Shown one piece after another: positions 1-8,464 of a stretch of 64,000 nt of DNA; the stretch's first letter is position 1, and the number at the start of each line of letters is the position of its first letter. This DNA is from Catenovulum maritimum (GTDB lineage Bacteria; Pseudomonadota; Gammaproteobacteria; Enterobacterales; Alteromonadaceae). The stretch covers positions 62,001 to 126,000 of the forward strand of contig NZ_KQ130489.1 of assembly GCF_001050375.1 (NCBI RefSeq), given 5' to 3'. The translations under genes and the position numbers were made by a program. Under the pieces are notes generated by a model, which had not been told where the DNA came from, searched no databases, and saw only the letters and a program-made list of their open reading frames with translations.

Positions 1-2
1 AA

Positions 3-572
3 CAGATTGCCATTGTCTTAGTTAGCTTATGGCTAACGAGCTGCGCAATAGTGCCAAAAGATCTACAAGTAGCTGATGATAGTAAATTAGTTAGCTATAA
101 AGAGGTTTCACTTAATCCTAACCAAAACTTAAACCAGCTTGCACGCTGGGGTGGCGTGATTGCTAAAATTGATAATTTGTCTGGTGAAACTATGTTAGAG
201 ATAGTTCACTTTGAAGCGCATTCAAGCACTAAGCCTAAGGTGACTGATAACTCTATTGGTCGATTTAGAGTTTATGTAAAGCATTTTCTTGAACCGAGTA
301 TCTATAAAGAAGGTAGATTAATTTCAGCGTTAGGTACAATTGCAGTGTCAGAGCAAGATAAAATCGGTGAGCAAGATATTTTGTATCCTGTGATTAAAGA
401 CGCCAAAATTTATCTATGGCCCATTGTTAAAGAAAGGCAAGAACATGACCATTGGCGCGATCCATTTTGGCCATATTCAAGTAACTGGTATTGGGCTAGG
501 TATCACAGGCTCCACCCGTACTATATTCAGACTAAATCGATTAATAAAAAAAGCAAAAAAAGAAAAGATTAA
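3..572 (+). CDS. Slp family outer membrane lipoprotein (5' end outside window)
   Basis: The reading frame is open from base 3, so the gene starts before the window. The first visible residues are a hydrophobic stretch ending in the lipobox Leu-Thr-Ser-Cys (Cys at bases 42-44), so a GTG at 51 lies after the lipidation site and is not the start. The mature protein begins AIVPKDLQ and carries the pattern of the Slp/YeaY family: an RWGG segment, GETMLEIVHF, and a long middle domain ending in LWP. Slp proteins are outer membrane lipoproteins of starvation or stationary phase with no defined biochemical role. The Lys/Ser-rich tail is unremarkable. Its stop overlaps the next start by one base (TAATG), so the two genes are probably cotranscribed. 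Confidence 0.85.
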   Translation, partial: QIAIVLVSLWLTSCAIVPKDLQVADDSKLVSYKEVSLNPNQNLNQLARWGGVIAKIDNLSGETMLEIVHFEAHSSTKPKVTDNSIGRFRVYVKHFLEPSIYKEGRLISALGTIAVSEQDKIGEQDILYPVIKDAKIYLWPIVKERQEHDHWRDPFWPYSSNWYWARYHRLHPYYIQTKSINKKSKKRKD

Positions 573-1459
573 TGAGTCTTAGTGAAAAGCCCAATTGGCA
601 GCAAAAATATGTTGAGGTATTAGGTCGTCAGGTTTCTGTGCTGCATAAGCTTGGAGAAAACGACAAGTTACCATTAGTTTTTGTTCATGGTTGGCTAGAT
701 AATGCGGCCAGTTTTGAATTAATAACGTCTTTTTTAGATGAATACGAAATTTATCTAGTTGAGCTTTCAGGCCATGGTAAATCTGATCATATAGGTGCGG
801 ATGCTCACTATCACTTAGTGGATTGGGTTTATGAATTTAAACTTGTGGTCAAGCAACTAGAACTAGACAAATTTAACTTAATTGGCCATTCACTTGGCGG
901 TATTTTAGCTTCTATCTATTCAACTTTAGAGCAAGACAAAATTAACAAACTTATCTTGCTTGAATCCGCAGGCGCATTTGTGCAACCCAACCAAGATCTA
1001 GTGGAAAATTTAAAAGCGGCATTTACCAGCCGTGACCAACTGGCGATAAAAACATCTCACTCGGAAAAAAATAAATTACGGCCTATATCTTTATTAGCGA
1101 GTTTAATTGATTCACGATGTAAAGCCGGTGATTTCAATCAAGAAATTGCTAGCATCTTGATTGAAAGGAATATTGAACGTAAAGATGCGTTTTTTATTTG
1201 GCGAAGTGATGCTAGGTTAAAAACATTATCACCAATTCGTTTATCTGAAGAGCAAGCGGTTGAACTGGTGTCACACATTCATGTGCCGTGTTTAATTATA
1301 TTGGGTGAAACTGGTTTTAAATCGATTAGTGAAGACTTAGAGCGCCGCCAAGCTTACTTTAACAATATGCAGCACACTCAAGTTCCCGGCGGTCATCATT
1401 TTCATTTAGAGCATCCTGAATTAGCAGCACAAAAAATTATCGAATATTTGTCAGTCTAG
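572..1459 (+). CDS. Alpha/beta fold hydrolase (serine hydrolase-like)
   Basis: A 295-residue single-domain alpha/beta hydrolase. The oxyanion-hole motif HGW is at residues 39-41, the nucleophile elbow GHSLGG at 105-110 (Ser107), and the catalytic His is in the late GGHHFHLEHPE segment. The acid residue is probably in the ILGETGF strand, where Glu seems to stand in the usual Asp position. The overall pattern, with VHGWLDNAASFE early on, resembles the SERHL/MhpC-type hydrolases common in Alteromonadales and Vibrio. It has no signal peptide, so it is cytosolic. The substrate is unknown. It is translationally coupled to the upstream Slp gene. Confidence 0.85.
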   Translation: MSLSEKPNWQQKYVEVLGRQVSVLHKLGENDKLPLVFVHGWLDNAASFELITSFLDEYEIYLVELSGHGKSDHIGADAHYHLVDWVYEFKLVVKQLELDKFNLIGHSLGGILASIYSTLEQDKINKLILLESAGAFVQPNQDLVENLKAAFTSRDQLAIKTSHSEKNKLRPISLLASLIDSRCKAGDFNQEIASILIERNIERKDAFFIWRSDARLKTLSPIRLSEEQAVELVSHIHVPCLIILGETGFKSISEDLERRQAYFNNMQHTQVPGGHHFHLEHPELAAQKIIEYLSV

Positions 1460-1510
1460 TTCAGGCTTTACCATATGATTATTTTCAGTAAGCGCGAAGG
1501 GCTGGTTTAG

Positions 1511-2323
1511 CTACCTTTTCGGTGGCACAAACTTACCTGAGTTTATGTCACTAAAATAATCATTGGCTAGACCGTCTAGATCACTTACGCGTATGTTGTC
1601 GTTTTCCAACATAGCGCGTAAAGGTGCTAAATCTATGTCTGTCGCGCCATTTTCTTTGGCTATTTTTCCCCACACATAAGCATGTTTAAATTTTTCTTGT
1701 TTTAAATACAGAGTACTTAAAGTTGTCAAAATTTCAGTGTTGAGTGGCTCAGAACCATCATATAGTTCAAGCGCGTGGTACAGTGTGTCTATTGTGAGAT
1801 CTTGATTATATTTTACATAGTGAGTCGCTAATTTAAATTGCAGCTCAGGTGTTTGTAACACGCCTGTGTCTCTTAATTTTAAGAAACGGCTAAGTGCTGC
1901 TTCATCACCATTACGCGACCAGTGCCAATAAAGTAGGTGAGGGTGATTACTATCTTTAGTCGCCTCAGACAGGCGTTTTAATTCTTTAATTGACGTTACA
2001 TAGCCATTGACTCTAGAAGTGGTTTTTTCTTTTAATTTAATATGTTCAATCAAAGACGCTTTGTGGACACATTTTGAATAAGCTTCAAAATTTTGAATAA
2101 GTTGGTATCTTACTTCATCTGTGGGGGTCGACATTTCTTCGTATCGACCAAAGATAACCAGTCTTCTCTCGTTACGACACCAAGCATCTGTGTTTAAATC
2201 TTGACAAATTTCACTGTGAGTTTCGCAGATGGATCTTAACGATGGACCATTATCACAGGCTGAAATAAGCGGGAATACGAGTGATAAGGTAAAAAATTTA
2301 TAAAAATTATTGAAATTCAACAA
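1511..2323 (-). CDS. DUF2989-like lipoprotein
   Basis: A 270-residue protein with an N-terminal hydrophobic segment and the lipobox LISAC (Cys23), so it is predicted to be a lipoprotein. The early part has the spacing ICETHSEICQDLN followed by WCRNERRLVIFGRY, which I recall as typical of DUF2989, a family of Vibrio, Shewanella and Alteromonas lipoproteins of unknown function. The C-terminal half has helical TPR-like pairs (LYHALELYDG, TLYLKQEKFKHAYVWGKIAKENGA). No catalytic residues are apparent. It is divergent from the thioredoxin-like gene at 2373. Confidence 0.65.
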   Translation of the reverse strand: MLNFNNFYKFFTLSLVFPLISACDNGPSLRSICETHSEICQDLNTDAWCRNERRLVIFGRYEEMSTPTDEVRYQLIQNFEAYSKCVHKASLIEHIKLKEKTTSRVNGYVTSIKELKRLSEATKDSNHPHLLYWHWSRNGDEAALSRFLKLRDTGVLQTPELQFKLATHYVKYNQDLTIDTLYHALELYDGSEPLNTEILTTLSTLYLKQEKFKHAYVWGKIAKENGATDIDLAPLRAMLENDNIRVSDLDGLANDYFSDINSGKFVPPKR

Positions 2324-2372
2324 GGTATTCCCAGTTCACATTAGTTATACCAAATTATATGGAAACTTAGTT

Positions 2373-2897
2373 ATGAATTACAAGTTAACTGCTTGGATAA
2401 AACGAAATCTTAAGCCATTTATTATCAATTCGGCCTTAATTATACTTGTAGTGGCTGTTGTCAGCTGGATCCAAACTCTAAATATGTTAGAAACGGGGAA
2501 AAATATTGAAGACAGCCAAATTGAATTAATCGAAATAACAGGGCTAAAAAAACAAGTTTTTGATTTTAAGCAGCGAGAAACAGATACTCTGGTCTATTTT
2601 TTTGCGCCTTGGTGCAGTGTATGCCATCTAAGCATAGATAATTTAGAAGCTGTGCATAATGATCAAAATACGACTCAGATTATCGCTATTGCGTTAGATT
2701 ATCAAAGCGAAACAGAAGTGAGAGATTTTATTGCACAGCACGAGTTATCTTTTCCGGTTTACTTAGGTAATGAAGAAGTTAAACAAAAATTTAAGATATC
2801 AGCTTATCCAAGCTATTATGTGGTGACAAATCAGGCTGAAGTCCGCTCTAAAGTAGCGGGTTATACGACTGAACTAGGGATTTTACTGAGGTTATAA
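2373..2897 (+). CDS. Membrane-anchored thioredoxin/TlpA-like redoxin
   Basis: A 174-residue protein with an N-terminal membrane anchor at about residues 16-34 and a periplasmic thioredoxin fold. The active site is FAPWCSVC (Cys81 and Cys84), and the cis-proline loop is seen in SAYPSYYVV. This suggests a TlpA/ResA/DsbE-type thiol:disulfide role in the periplasm; the partner is unknown. I chose ATG 2373, which has GGAA upstream. The frame stays open to 2310, but that start would overlap the divergent lipoprotein gene and add a non-signal extension. It ends one base before the MAPEG gene, so the pair is probably an operon. Confidence 0.8.
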   Translation: MNYKLTAWIKRNLKPFIINSALIILVVAVVSWIQTLNMLETGKNIEDSQIELIEITGLKKQVFDFKQRETDTLVYFFAPWCSVCHLSIDNLEAVHNDQNTTQIIAIALDYQSETEVRDFIAQHELSFPVYLGNEEVKQKFKISAYPSYYVVTNQAEVRSKVAGYTTELGILLRL

Positions 2898-2898
2898 C

Positions 2899-3291
2899 AT
2901 GGTTACAGGATTTTATGCAGTATTGCTTACAGCTCTGATGTTTTATCTTGCTTTTAAAGTGATAAAAGTTCGTCGAAAAGAGCAGATTAAATACGCCAAT
3001 GGCGATAGTGAAGAATTGGCTAGAGTCAGAACTGCGCAATTAAATGCCTATGAGAATATTCCTTTCTTTCTAGTATTAATGATGATTTTAGAGCTTAATT
3101 TAGCGCCGATAATTTTATTACATATTATCGCTATTATCATGTTATTAGGTCGCTCGGTTCATGCATTTGGCATATTAAAAGATAAACTGAATTGCCGAGT
3201 AATTGGTATGGGGTTAACCTTTACTGCAATTATGGCAACCAGTATAGCAAACCTAGTTTACTTACCCTGGTATAAAATATTTGGTTTATAA
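2899..3291 (+). CDS. MAPEG family membrane protein
   Basis: A 130-residue protein with four hydrophobic helices and the MAPEG signature: a charged RTAQLNAYENIPFFLVL helix and a LGRSVHAFGI segment. MAPEG proteins include microsomal glutathione S-transferases and eicosanoid enzymes; bacterial members are mostly uncharacterised. Two bases separate it from the upstream redoxin stop, which fits a shared thiol or glutathione-linked role, but that is inference. The length matches bacterial MAPEG proteins. Confidence 0.85.
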   Translation: MVTGFYAVLLTALMFYLAFKVIKVRRKEQIKYANGDSEELARVRTAQLNAYENIPFFLVLMMILELNLAPIILLHIIAIIMLLGRSVHAFGILKDKLNCRVIGMGLTFTAIMATSIANLVYLPWYKIFGL

Positions 3292-3305
3292 AGGTACAAA
3301 TTAAT

Positions 3306-3590
3306 TTGAAGTGGTTAAAAAATATTTTCAATCAAACACTGGTTGCTTTAATCGCCGCGGCTTTAATGATTAGCTTTGCTTTATTTGTCTATTGGTTATT
3401 GAATGGCGGCGCAGGTTTAATTGAAAATAGCCAAAATCCATTTACCAACCCATTCTTATGGGGCGCAATTATCATTGCTGGTTTGGTATCTGGTGCAAGT
3501 CGTTTGTGGCGAAAATATGCCGAGCGTCAATTTATTAAAAAATTAGAAAATAATCGTAAGTTTAACAATTGTAATCAGTCGAAAGACTGA
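3306..3590 (+). CDS. Small two-helix membrane protein, unknown function
   Basis: A 94-residue protein starting at TTG 3306, with AAAGG about 12 bases upstream and only 14 bases after the MAPEG stop. Two hydrophobic segments are visible, at about residues 10-33 and 46-63, followed by a basic tail (RLWRKYAERQFIKKLENNRK). I do not recognise a family. The tight spacing makes it the third member of the redoxin-MAPEG transcription unit. Its stop codon lies inside a terminator-like hairpin. Confidence 0.6.
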   Translation: MKWLKNIFNQTLVALIAAALMISFALFVYWLLNGGAGLIENSQNPFTNPFLWGAIIIAGLVSGASRLWRKYAERQFIKKLENNRKFNNCNQSKD

Positions 3591-3594
3591 TTTT
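3573..3594 (+). terminator. GAAA-tetraloop hairpin at operon end
   Basis: The arms AATCAGTC (3573-3580) and GACTGATT (3585-3592) pair perfectly over 8 bp around a GAAA tetraloop, ending in a short T run. The hairpin covers the stop codon of the upstream membrane-protein gene. The stem is not GC-rich and the T-tract is short, so termination strength is uncertain. Confidence 0.55.
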
Positions 3595-3656
3595 CGCGAC
3601 ATTTAAGTTTTTTATCTGTATCCTTAACACATAATTAATCCCTAGCTAGAAGATAC

Positions 3657-3899
3657 ATGAACAACCAGCCTAATAACCCTCTACATGGTGTAAAATTAGA
3701 AACCATAGTCACAGAACTTGTTGAATACTATGGGTGGCCGTCATTAGCGAGACAAATTAATATTAACTGCTTTAAAAGTGATCCATCCGTTAAATCGAGT
3801 TTAAAGTTTTTACGTAAAACTCAATGGGCTAGGGATAAAGTTGAAGCTTTATATTTAGATATGCTACATGCAAAACAAAATAGTCCGTACAAAACATAA
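3657..3899 (+). CDS. VF530 family (DUF2132) DNA-binding protein
   Basis: An 80-residue protein with the full pattern of the VF530/DUF2132 family: [28 protein letters not shown], then [30 protein letters not shown]. The family is named after a Vibrio fischeri protein of solved structure and is annotated as DNA-binding; its cellular role is not established. It is followed 11 bases later by dbpA. The length is normal for the family. Confidence 0.85.
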   Translation: MNNQPNNPLHGVKLETIVTELVEYYGWPSLARQININCFKSDPSVKSSLKFLRKTQWARDKVEALYLDMLHAKQNSPYKT

Positions 3900-3910
3900 T
3901 AGGAAAACCA

Positions 3911-5299
3911 GTGAGCCAAGCCAAATTTGACACCTTAGCGTTAAAAACCGATTTATTAGAAAACTTACAAACGCTAGGTTATCACTCTATGACGCCAATT
4001 CAGGCGAAAAGTATCCCTCACATATTAAAGGGTGTAGATGTCATTGCCCAAGGTCAAACTGGCTCAGGTAAAACGGCCGCTTTTGCTTTAGGCTTATTGA
4101 ATAAACTGCAAGTTAAGAAATTTAGAATCCAAACACTCGTACTATGCCCAACTCGGGAATTAGCTGATCAAGTTAGTAACGAAATTCGAAAATTAGCGCG
4201 AAGCATACACAATATTAAAGTACTAACTTTATGTGGTGGTATGCCATTTGGCCCGCAAGTTGGTTCTTTAGAGCATGGCGCGCATATTATTGTGGGCACA
4301 CCAGGACGAATTGTAGATCATATCTCACGTGGTACGCTCGATTTATCTAATGTGGACACTCTAGTTTTAGATGAAGCAGATCGTATGCTTGAAATGGGCT
4401 TTCAAGATTCTTTAGAAGAAGTTCTGGCTGAAATTCCGAAACAAAAGCAAACCCTTATGTTTAGTGCGACTTTTTCGCCTCAAATAGAATCAATTGCTCA
4501 ACGCTACATGGTTAAACCTGCTATGGTAGAAGCAGAATCTACCCACGACGAAAATAGCATACAACAAAGATTTTATAAGGTAGATGGTGCAAATCACAGA
4601 GCCAGCGCGCTTAAATATATCTTACTAGAACATCAACCAGAAAGTGCCATCGTTTTCTGTAATACCAAAAAAGATACCCAAGCTGTTGCTGATAGCTTAT
4701 CGCATTTTGGCTTCACCGTATTATCTTTACACGGCGATTTAGAACAAAGAGATCGAGACCGAGCTATCATAATGTTTAGCAATAAAAGCGCGAACATTTT
4801 AGTTGCGACAGATGTCGCAGCGAGGGGCTTAGATATAGATTCTGTTGAGTTAGTTGTTAACTACGATATGGCACACGATACAGATACTCATACTCATAGA
4901 GTTGGTCGTACGGGCAGAGCCGGTAATCAAGGGATCGCTTGTTCTTTATTTAGTGATAGAGAAAGCCATAAAGTCGAATTGCTGGATTTACCATCTGATC
5001 CTGTGGTTAATTACGATACATTACCAGATAAAGACATCTTAAATGTGAAACCTAGATACGCGAGTTTTAAAACTATCCAAATTGATGGTGGTAAAAAACA
5101 AAAAGTACGTGCAGGTGACATTTTAGGAGCACTCACTGCAGGTAAAGAAATTGATGGTAAGTTAATCGGTAAAATTAACTTATTTGATAACTGGGCTTAT
5201 GTTGCGGTAAATGAAAAAATTGCGAAAAAAGCGTTTCAAAAAATTAGCCAAGGTAAATTAAAAGGCCGTTCATTTAGAGCGAGATTACTGCACGTTTAA
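3911..5299 (+). CDS. dbpA: ATP-dependent RNA helicase DbpA
   Basis: A 462-residue DEAD-box protein starting at GTG. Visible motifs are the Q motif GYHSMTPIQ, Walker A AQGQTGSGKT (46-55), PTREL (80-84), TPGR (130-133), DEAD (154-157), SAT (185-187), VATDVAARGLD and HRVGRTGRAG. The last 75 or so residues form the DbpA-type RRM-like domain (IDGGKKQKVRAGDILGALTA, then KGRSFRARLL), which in E. coli binds hairpin 92 of 23S rRNA and directs the helicase to late 50S assembly. That domain separates DbpA from RhlE and SrmB. The next gene starts immediately after its stop. Confidence 0.95.
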   Translation: MSQAKFDTLALKTDLLENLQTLGYHSMTPIQAKSIPHILKGVDVIAQGQTGSGKTAAFALGLLNKLQVKKFRIQTLVLCPTRELADQVSNEIRKLARSIHNIKVLTLCGGMPFGPQVGSLEHGAHIIVGTPGRIVDHISRGTLDLSNVDTLVLDEADRMLEMGFQDSLEEVLAEIPKQKQTLMFSATFSPQIESIAQRYMVKPAMVEAESTHDENSIQQRFYKVDGANHRASALKYILLEHQPESAIVFCNTKKDTQAVADSLSHFGFTVLSLHGDLEQRDRDRAIIMFSNKSANILVATDVAARGLDIDSVELVVNYDMAHDTDTHTHRVGRTGRAGNQGIACSLFSDRESHKVELLDLPSDPVVNYDTLPDKDILNVKPRYASFKTIQIDGGKKQKVRAGDILGALTAGKEIDGKLIGKINLFDNWAYVAVNEKIAKKAFQKISQGKLKGRSFRARLLHV

Positions 5300-5719
5300 A
5301 TGAGCACTCAATCTACTTGTCATCATTGCCAGCAAGCTTTCGGTTGCGGAGTCGAGTCGAATCTAGATTCAGCTTGCTGGTGTATTAAACTTCCAAATAT
5401 TGCTAGTTTATCTGAGGTGAATACTGAAGGTGAAAATACAGCCAATAACGACCCAAGCAAGAGCCAATGTTTGTGCCCTGAGTGTTTAAAACTCAAAATA
5501 ACGGCACAAATTAACACTTTGATGGTGCAAAAAACTTTAGATGAAATGCTAGTGATAGCTGCACCTTTTGCTAAACCACCTAGTATGGTCGAAGGAATAG
5601 ATTTTAATCTAGAAAATGGCTTTCATGTATTCACGTCTTGGTTCCACTTAAAGCGAGGTAGCTGCTGTAGCAATGGCTGTAAAAATTGCCCTTATTCGGG
5701 TACATTGAATGTGATTTAA
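5300..5719 (+). CDS. Cysteine-rich CWC / DUF5522 protein
   Basis: A 139-residue protein with two Cys-rich ends. The N-terminal CHHCQQAFGCG...ACWC block matches the cysteine-rich CWC family, and a second CLCPECL pair follows. The C-terminal segment SWFHLKRGSCCSNGCKNCPYSG looks like the DUF5522 motif. The Cys clusters suggest metal (zinc or Fe-S) binding; no function is known to me. It begins at the base after the dbpA stop, so it is probably cotranscribed with dbpA and may be linked to RNA or ribosome metabolism (inference). Confidence 0.75.
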   Translation: MSTQSTCHHCQQAFGCGVESNLDSACWCIKLPNIASLSEVNTEGENTANNDPSKSQCLCPECLKLKITAQINTLMVQKTLDEMLVIAAPFAKPPSMVEGIDFNLENGFHVFTSWFHLKRGSCCSNGCKNCPYSGTLNVI

Positions 5720-6032
5720 GTCAGTGGTTTGTTCAACGCGTTTTGCTCTTTTATAAACAAAATAAACCTTATATGCATGATTAAATCTTGTTAACTATTA
5801 GTCTTTTATTTCTAATCTCCTATTTCTAGTGTTAGGGCCTAGGCTTTGACATCTCTTTTTATTTAAACTACTTCTCGTTAGCTTCACCAAGAACCTATGG
5901 AGTTTTAGTGCCTAAAAATCGTGTAACCAGCAGATTAGCTCTTTACTCTTTAATTAATTTTTTTAGTATTATATTGCCTGTGATATTGTTAACTATCTTC
6001 AATTTTTTTTAATGTAAAGGTTAGGAATAATA
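5720..6032. other. Intergenic region, no gene seen
   Basis: About 310 bases between the CWC protein gene and the SDR gene. It is AT-rich, with no convincing reading frame, tRNA or strong hairpin. The promoter of the SDR gene is presumably in the last 100 bases, where AT-rich stretches prevent a confident call of -35 and -10 elements. A GGTTAGGAA segment just before 6033 may act as its ribosome binding site. Confidence 0.5.
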
Positions 6033-6731
6033 ATGCAAAAATGGGTTTTGATTACTGGGGCAGACCGCGGCATGGGATTAGCCTTTGTCGAACATTATTT
6101 ATCTTTGGGGAATCAAGTTATTGCAACAAGTCGACGAGAACCTTTTGGTCGTTCGCTTGGTGAGCTAAAACTGAAATATCGCGATCAGCTAATCGTTCAT
6201 CTAGTCGATTTGGCCGATGAAAACAGCATAAAGCAATTCACAGACAAGCTAACAGCTCGCCAAATTAAGCTTGATTTAGTCATTAATAATGCTGGAATTT
6301 CACAACTACAAAACATAGGACAATGGGACACGGGTACTTTTATACAGCATTTCATAGTGAACAGTATTGCACCAGCATTAGTCTCCCAAGCTGTTATTCC
6401 GCTAATGTCCTCTGGTAGTAAACTCGTGCAAATATCTTCCGGTGTCGCTTCACTCGAGTTAAATATTGCAGCGGATGCTGGTTTAGATGCATACGCTGCA
6501 AGTAAAGCTGCGCTGAATACAATTTCACGCAGACTTGCAACCAAAGTCGCTAAGCAAAATATTATTGTGACATTGATAAATCCAGGCTGGGTTCAAACCG
6601 ATATGGGAGGCGATGAAGCGCCTATGTCTATTGAGCAAGCGGTTCAACTAATGACTAAATCTATAGAAAAGCTCACGCAAGCGCAATCTGGACAATTTAT
6701 TGAAGCCGACGGCTCTCTAATTCCTTGGTAA
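6033..6731 (+). CDS. Short-chain dehydrogenase/reductase
   Basis: A 232-residue classical SDR. The nucleotide-binding motif TGADRGMG is at residues 8-15, NNAG at 85-88, the catalytic Ser in the QISSG strand (about 135-136), and the YxxxK pair at Tyr154 and Lys158. PGWVQTDMGG is the usual cofactor and substrate loop. The family gives NAD(P)-dependent alcohol or carbonyl oxidoreduction; the substrate cannot be told. The sequence resembles the C-factor/CsgA-like cytosolic group. It seems monocistronic. Confidence 0.85.
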   Translation: MQKWVLITGADRGMGLAFVEHYLSLGNQVIATSRREPFGRSLGELKLKYRDQLIVHLVDLADENSIKQFTDKLTARQIKLDLVINNAGISQLQNIGQWDTGTFIQHFIVNSIAPALVSQAVIPLMSSGSKLVQISSGVASLELNIAADAGLDAYAASKAALNTISRRLATKVAKQNIIVTLINPGWVQTDMGGDEAPMSIEQAVQLMTKSIEKLTQAQSGQFIEADGSLIPW

Positions 6732-6798
6732 TTTATTTTTATCAACAACTTATTTAACTTCCTGCGTTCTCATTAAGAGTTAAGGTTAATCATCAGTA

Positions 6799-8019
6799 TC
6801 AATGCATTTGTAATTTTTTATGTTTTGCTTTTTGGGTTTTTGCGGCTTCTAGTTCATTCGGTTTAGTCCAAGGGGCTATACCATGCCAGGCTTTGGGTTT
6901 ACCTGTCACTGAGAGTCTGTCTATAAAGTATTGGTCTATTGGAGTGGGAGTAAACCTGGCGTCTTTAACATCTACAATTATGTCTTTCTCTGTTTCTTTG
7001 ATATCAATAGGGACTAGCCATAAACTCCATTTGTTTTTCTGGTCAAATTTAGTTGTGTATTCATGGTCGAAAGCTGTACTCCACCATTTGCCATTAGGGC
7101 CCTTGAAGATATTGCCATGGCCCGCATTTTTAATCATCATTCTACGTTTGCCATACGGACCTTTTAGGTTATTAGATACTGCATAAAATAAGTCGTAGCT
7201 GTCGCTAGGTTCATAACCATATCGACCTGAGCCTATATGCAGATATTTATCTCCAAACTTAATGATTAAAATACCTTCATAGGCCATTTCATGTTTGCCA
7301 TTATGTTGTAGTTTAGTCGCAGGTTCAGCCAAAGCTGTCATATCTGAATTCATCTTGGCGATATAGTCGGCTTGCCATGCATAATATATGTCTTCGCCTT
7401 CCTTAAATAAGTGAGCATCAATTAATTTATCCATCATAGCTGGGAGGGCTTCATAAGGGCCTTGAACCAAACCTGTTTTACTTTTTAGTAAACCGTGTCC
7501 GCCGCCATTTATACAATGTGGGATCCACCAAGTGCCTTTCATGTAGTGAATTTCAGGTGCCCAAATTGCCACAGGGTTGATAAAATCAGGACGTTTAACG
7601 GGTTTGGTATGATGCCAAGAGTTTTGTGCTTTTCCCTCTTTATTTAGCTGCCAAACAAAGCCTAAGTCTTGCCAGTTGGCTAAATCTTTACTGCGCCAAA
7701 GTCGAACGCCAACCGTGTCTCCCCAATGACTGCCTGCCGTGGTGCCAGTTAAATAATAAAAATTATCTGGCCCTTTGGTTATAAAGGGATCTCTAATTTT
7801 TTCATCAAGTGCTTGAAATGCTACTTGATGTGCCAAGACGAGTTTACGTTTTTCATCTGGTGTTAATGCTATGTAGTTTTTGCTTTTGATTTGTTGGATA
7901 AACTCATCGGTTAACGGACTTGATTGTTTGTGATTTGAGGTGTTATTCAAATTGATACTTGTGTGACTGCAGGCCGATACAATCAGGATAGTTGCAAGTG
8001 AAGTAAGAAGTTTTCTCAT
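6799..8019 (-). CDS. Glycoside hydrolase family 43 lipoprotein
   Basis: A 406-residue protein with a lipoprotein signal (LIVSAC, Cys17) and a five-bladed propeller GH43 domain. The three catalytic acids are in place: Asp77 in RDPFI (base), Asp201 in LIDAHLF (pKa modulator) and Glu248 in MAYEG (acid); WAPEIHYM lies between them. GH43 enzymes cut arabinans, xylans or galactans as arabinofuranosidases, xylosidases and related activities; the exact substrate is unclear. Membrane anchoring suggests action on oligosaccharides in the periplasm or at the surface. No transporter or regulator lies beside it; xylBA is 22 kb away. Confidence 0.85.
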   Translation of the reverse strand: MRKLLTSLATILIVSACSHTSINLNNTSNHKQSSPLTDEFIQQIKSKNYIALTPDEKRKLVLAHQVAFQALDEKIRDPFITKGPDNFYYLTGTTAGSHWGDTVGVRLWRSKDLANWQDLGFVWQLNKEGKAQNSWHHTKPVKRPDFINPVAIWAPEIHYMKGTWWIPHCINGGGHGLLKSKTGLVQGPYEALPAMMDKLIDAHLFKEGEDIYYAWQADYIAKMNSDMTALAEPATKLQHNGKHEMAYEGILIIKFGDKYLHIGSGRYGYEPSDSYDLFYAVSNNLKGPYGKRRMMIKNAGHGNIFKGPNGKWWSTAFDHEYTTKFDQKNKWSLWLVPIDIKETEKDIIVDVKDARFTPTPIDQYFIDRLSVTGKPKAWHGIAPWTKPNELEAAKTQKAKHKKLQMH

Positions 8020-8248
8020 AGATAAACAAAGATAAATATTATTATGAGGATTTTTATATCACAGAAATGAATCAGATTTTTTGACTGGTTTAGCTAGGGC
8101 GAAAGGCTTTTGACTTTTATTTGTTATAAATCAATTGTTTATCATCTTGTTTTTTGCGGCTTGTAACTATTCTTTTCAATTTTTGATAAAAATCAACCTA
8201 AGCTAACTTAGCTTAATAATAAGCAAAGCAAGTTGCTAAATAGACCCG
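8020..8248. other. GH43 upstream region
   Basis: About 230 AT-rich bases before the GH43 start, expected to contain its promoter. It has no reading frame of note. GCTAAAT at 8235-8241 is repeated at 8447-8453 on the far side of the palindromic element. Confidence 0.4.
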
Positions 8249-8445
8249 AGGGTGTGTTGATCTTTTGAGTACGATTTTGCAGCAGTATAAATTTCAAACA
8301 AACGCTGTCCTTCGGATTCGTCGTAAACACTTTTTGCTCTTTGTTGCTCGATATTTACATAGAATAACTATGCTGTATATCTCGCGTCGCGAGCAAAAAG
8401 CGTTTAATTAGAACGAAATATGTACAGAAAACGTCAACACACCCT
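8249..8445. repeat. Nested palindromic (MITE-like) intergenic element
   Basis: The outer inverted repeats AGGGTGTGTTGA (8249-8260) and TCAACACACCCT (8434-8445) are perfect 12-mers, and the match continues inward imperfectly (TTTT and GTAC aligned on both sides). Inside is a second pair, 8325-8339 and 8391-8405, matching 14 of 15 bases (AAACRCTTTTTGCTC and its complement). At the centre is the hairpin CATAG-AATAA-CTATG (8358-8372). There is no reading frame. The structure fits a non-autonomous mobile repeat or a REP/ERIC-like unit; I cannot test its copy number. It lies between the 3' end of the M61 gene and the GH43 promoter, so it could also act as a transcript boundary. Confidence 0.7.
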
Positions 8446-8464
8446 AGCTAAATTGATTTAGTTG

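Noticed and set aside
2310-2372. N-terminal extension of the redoxin gene
   Set aside because: It would overlap the start of the divergent lipoprotein gene and puts 21 non-signal residues before the membrane anchor; ATG 2373 fits better.
6893-7186. Plus-strand frame inside the GH43 gene
   Set aside because: Shadow frame; the minus strand has a complete GH43 domain with all catalytic acids.
8235-8453. GCTAAAT copies flanking the palindromic element as a target-site duplication
   Set aside because: The left copy is seven bases away from the element's end, so it is not a clean duplication; kept only as a hint.
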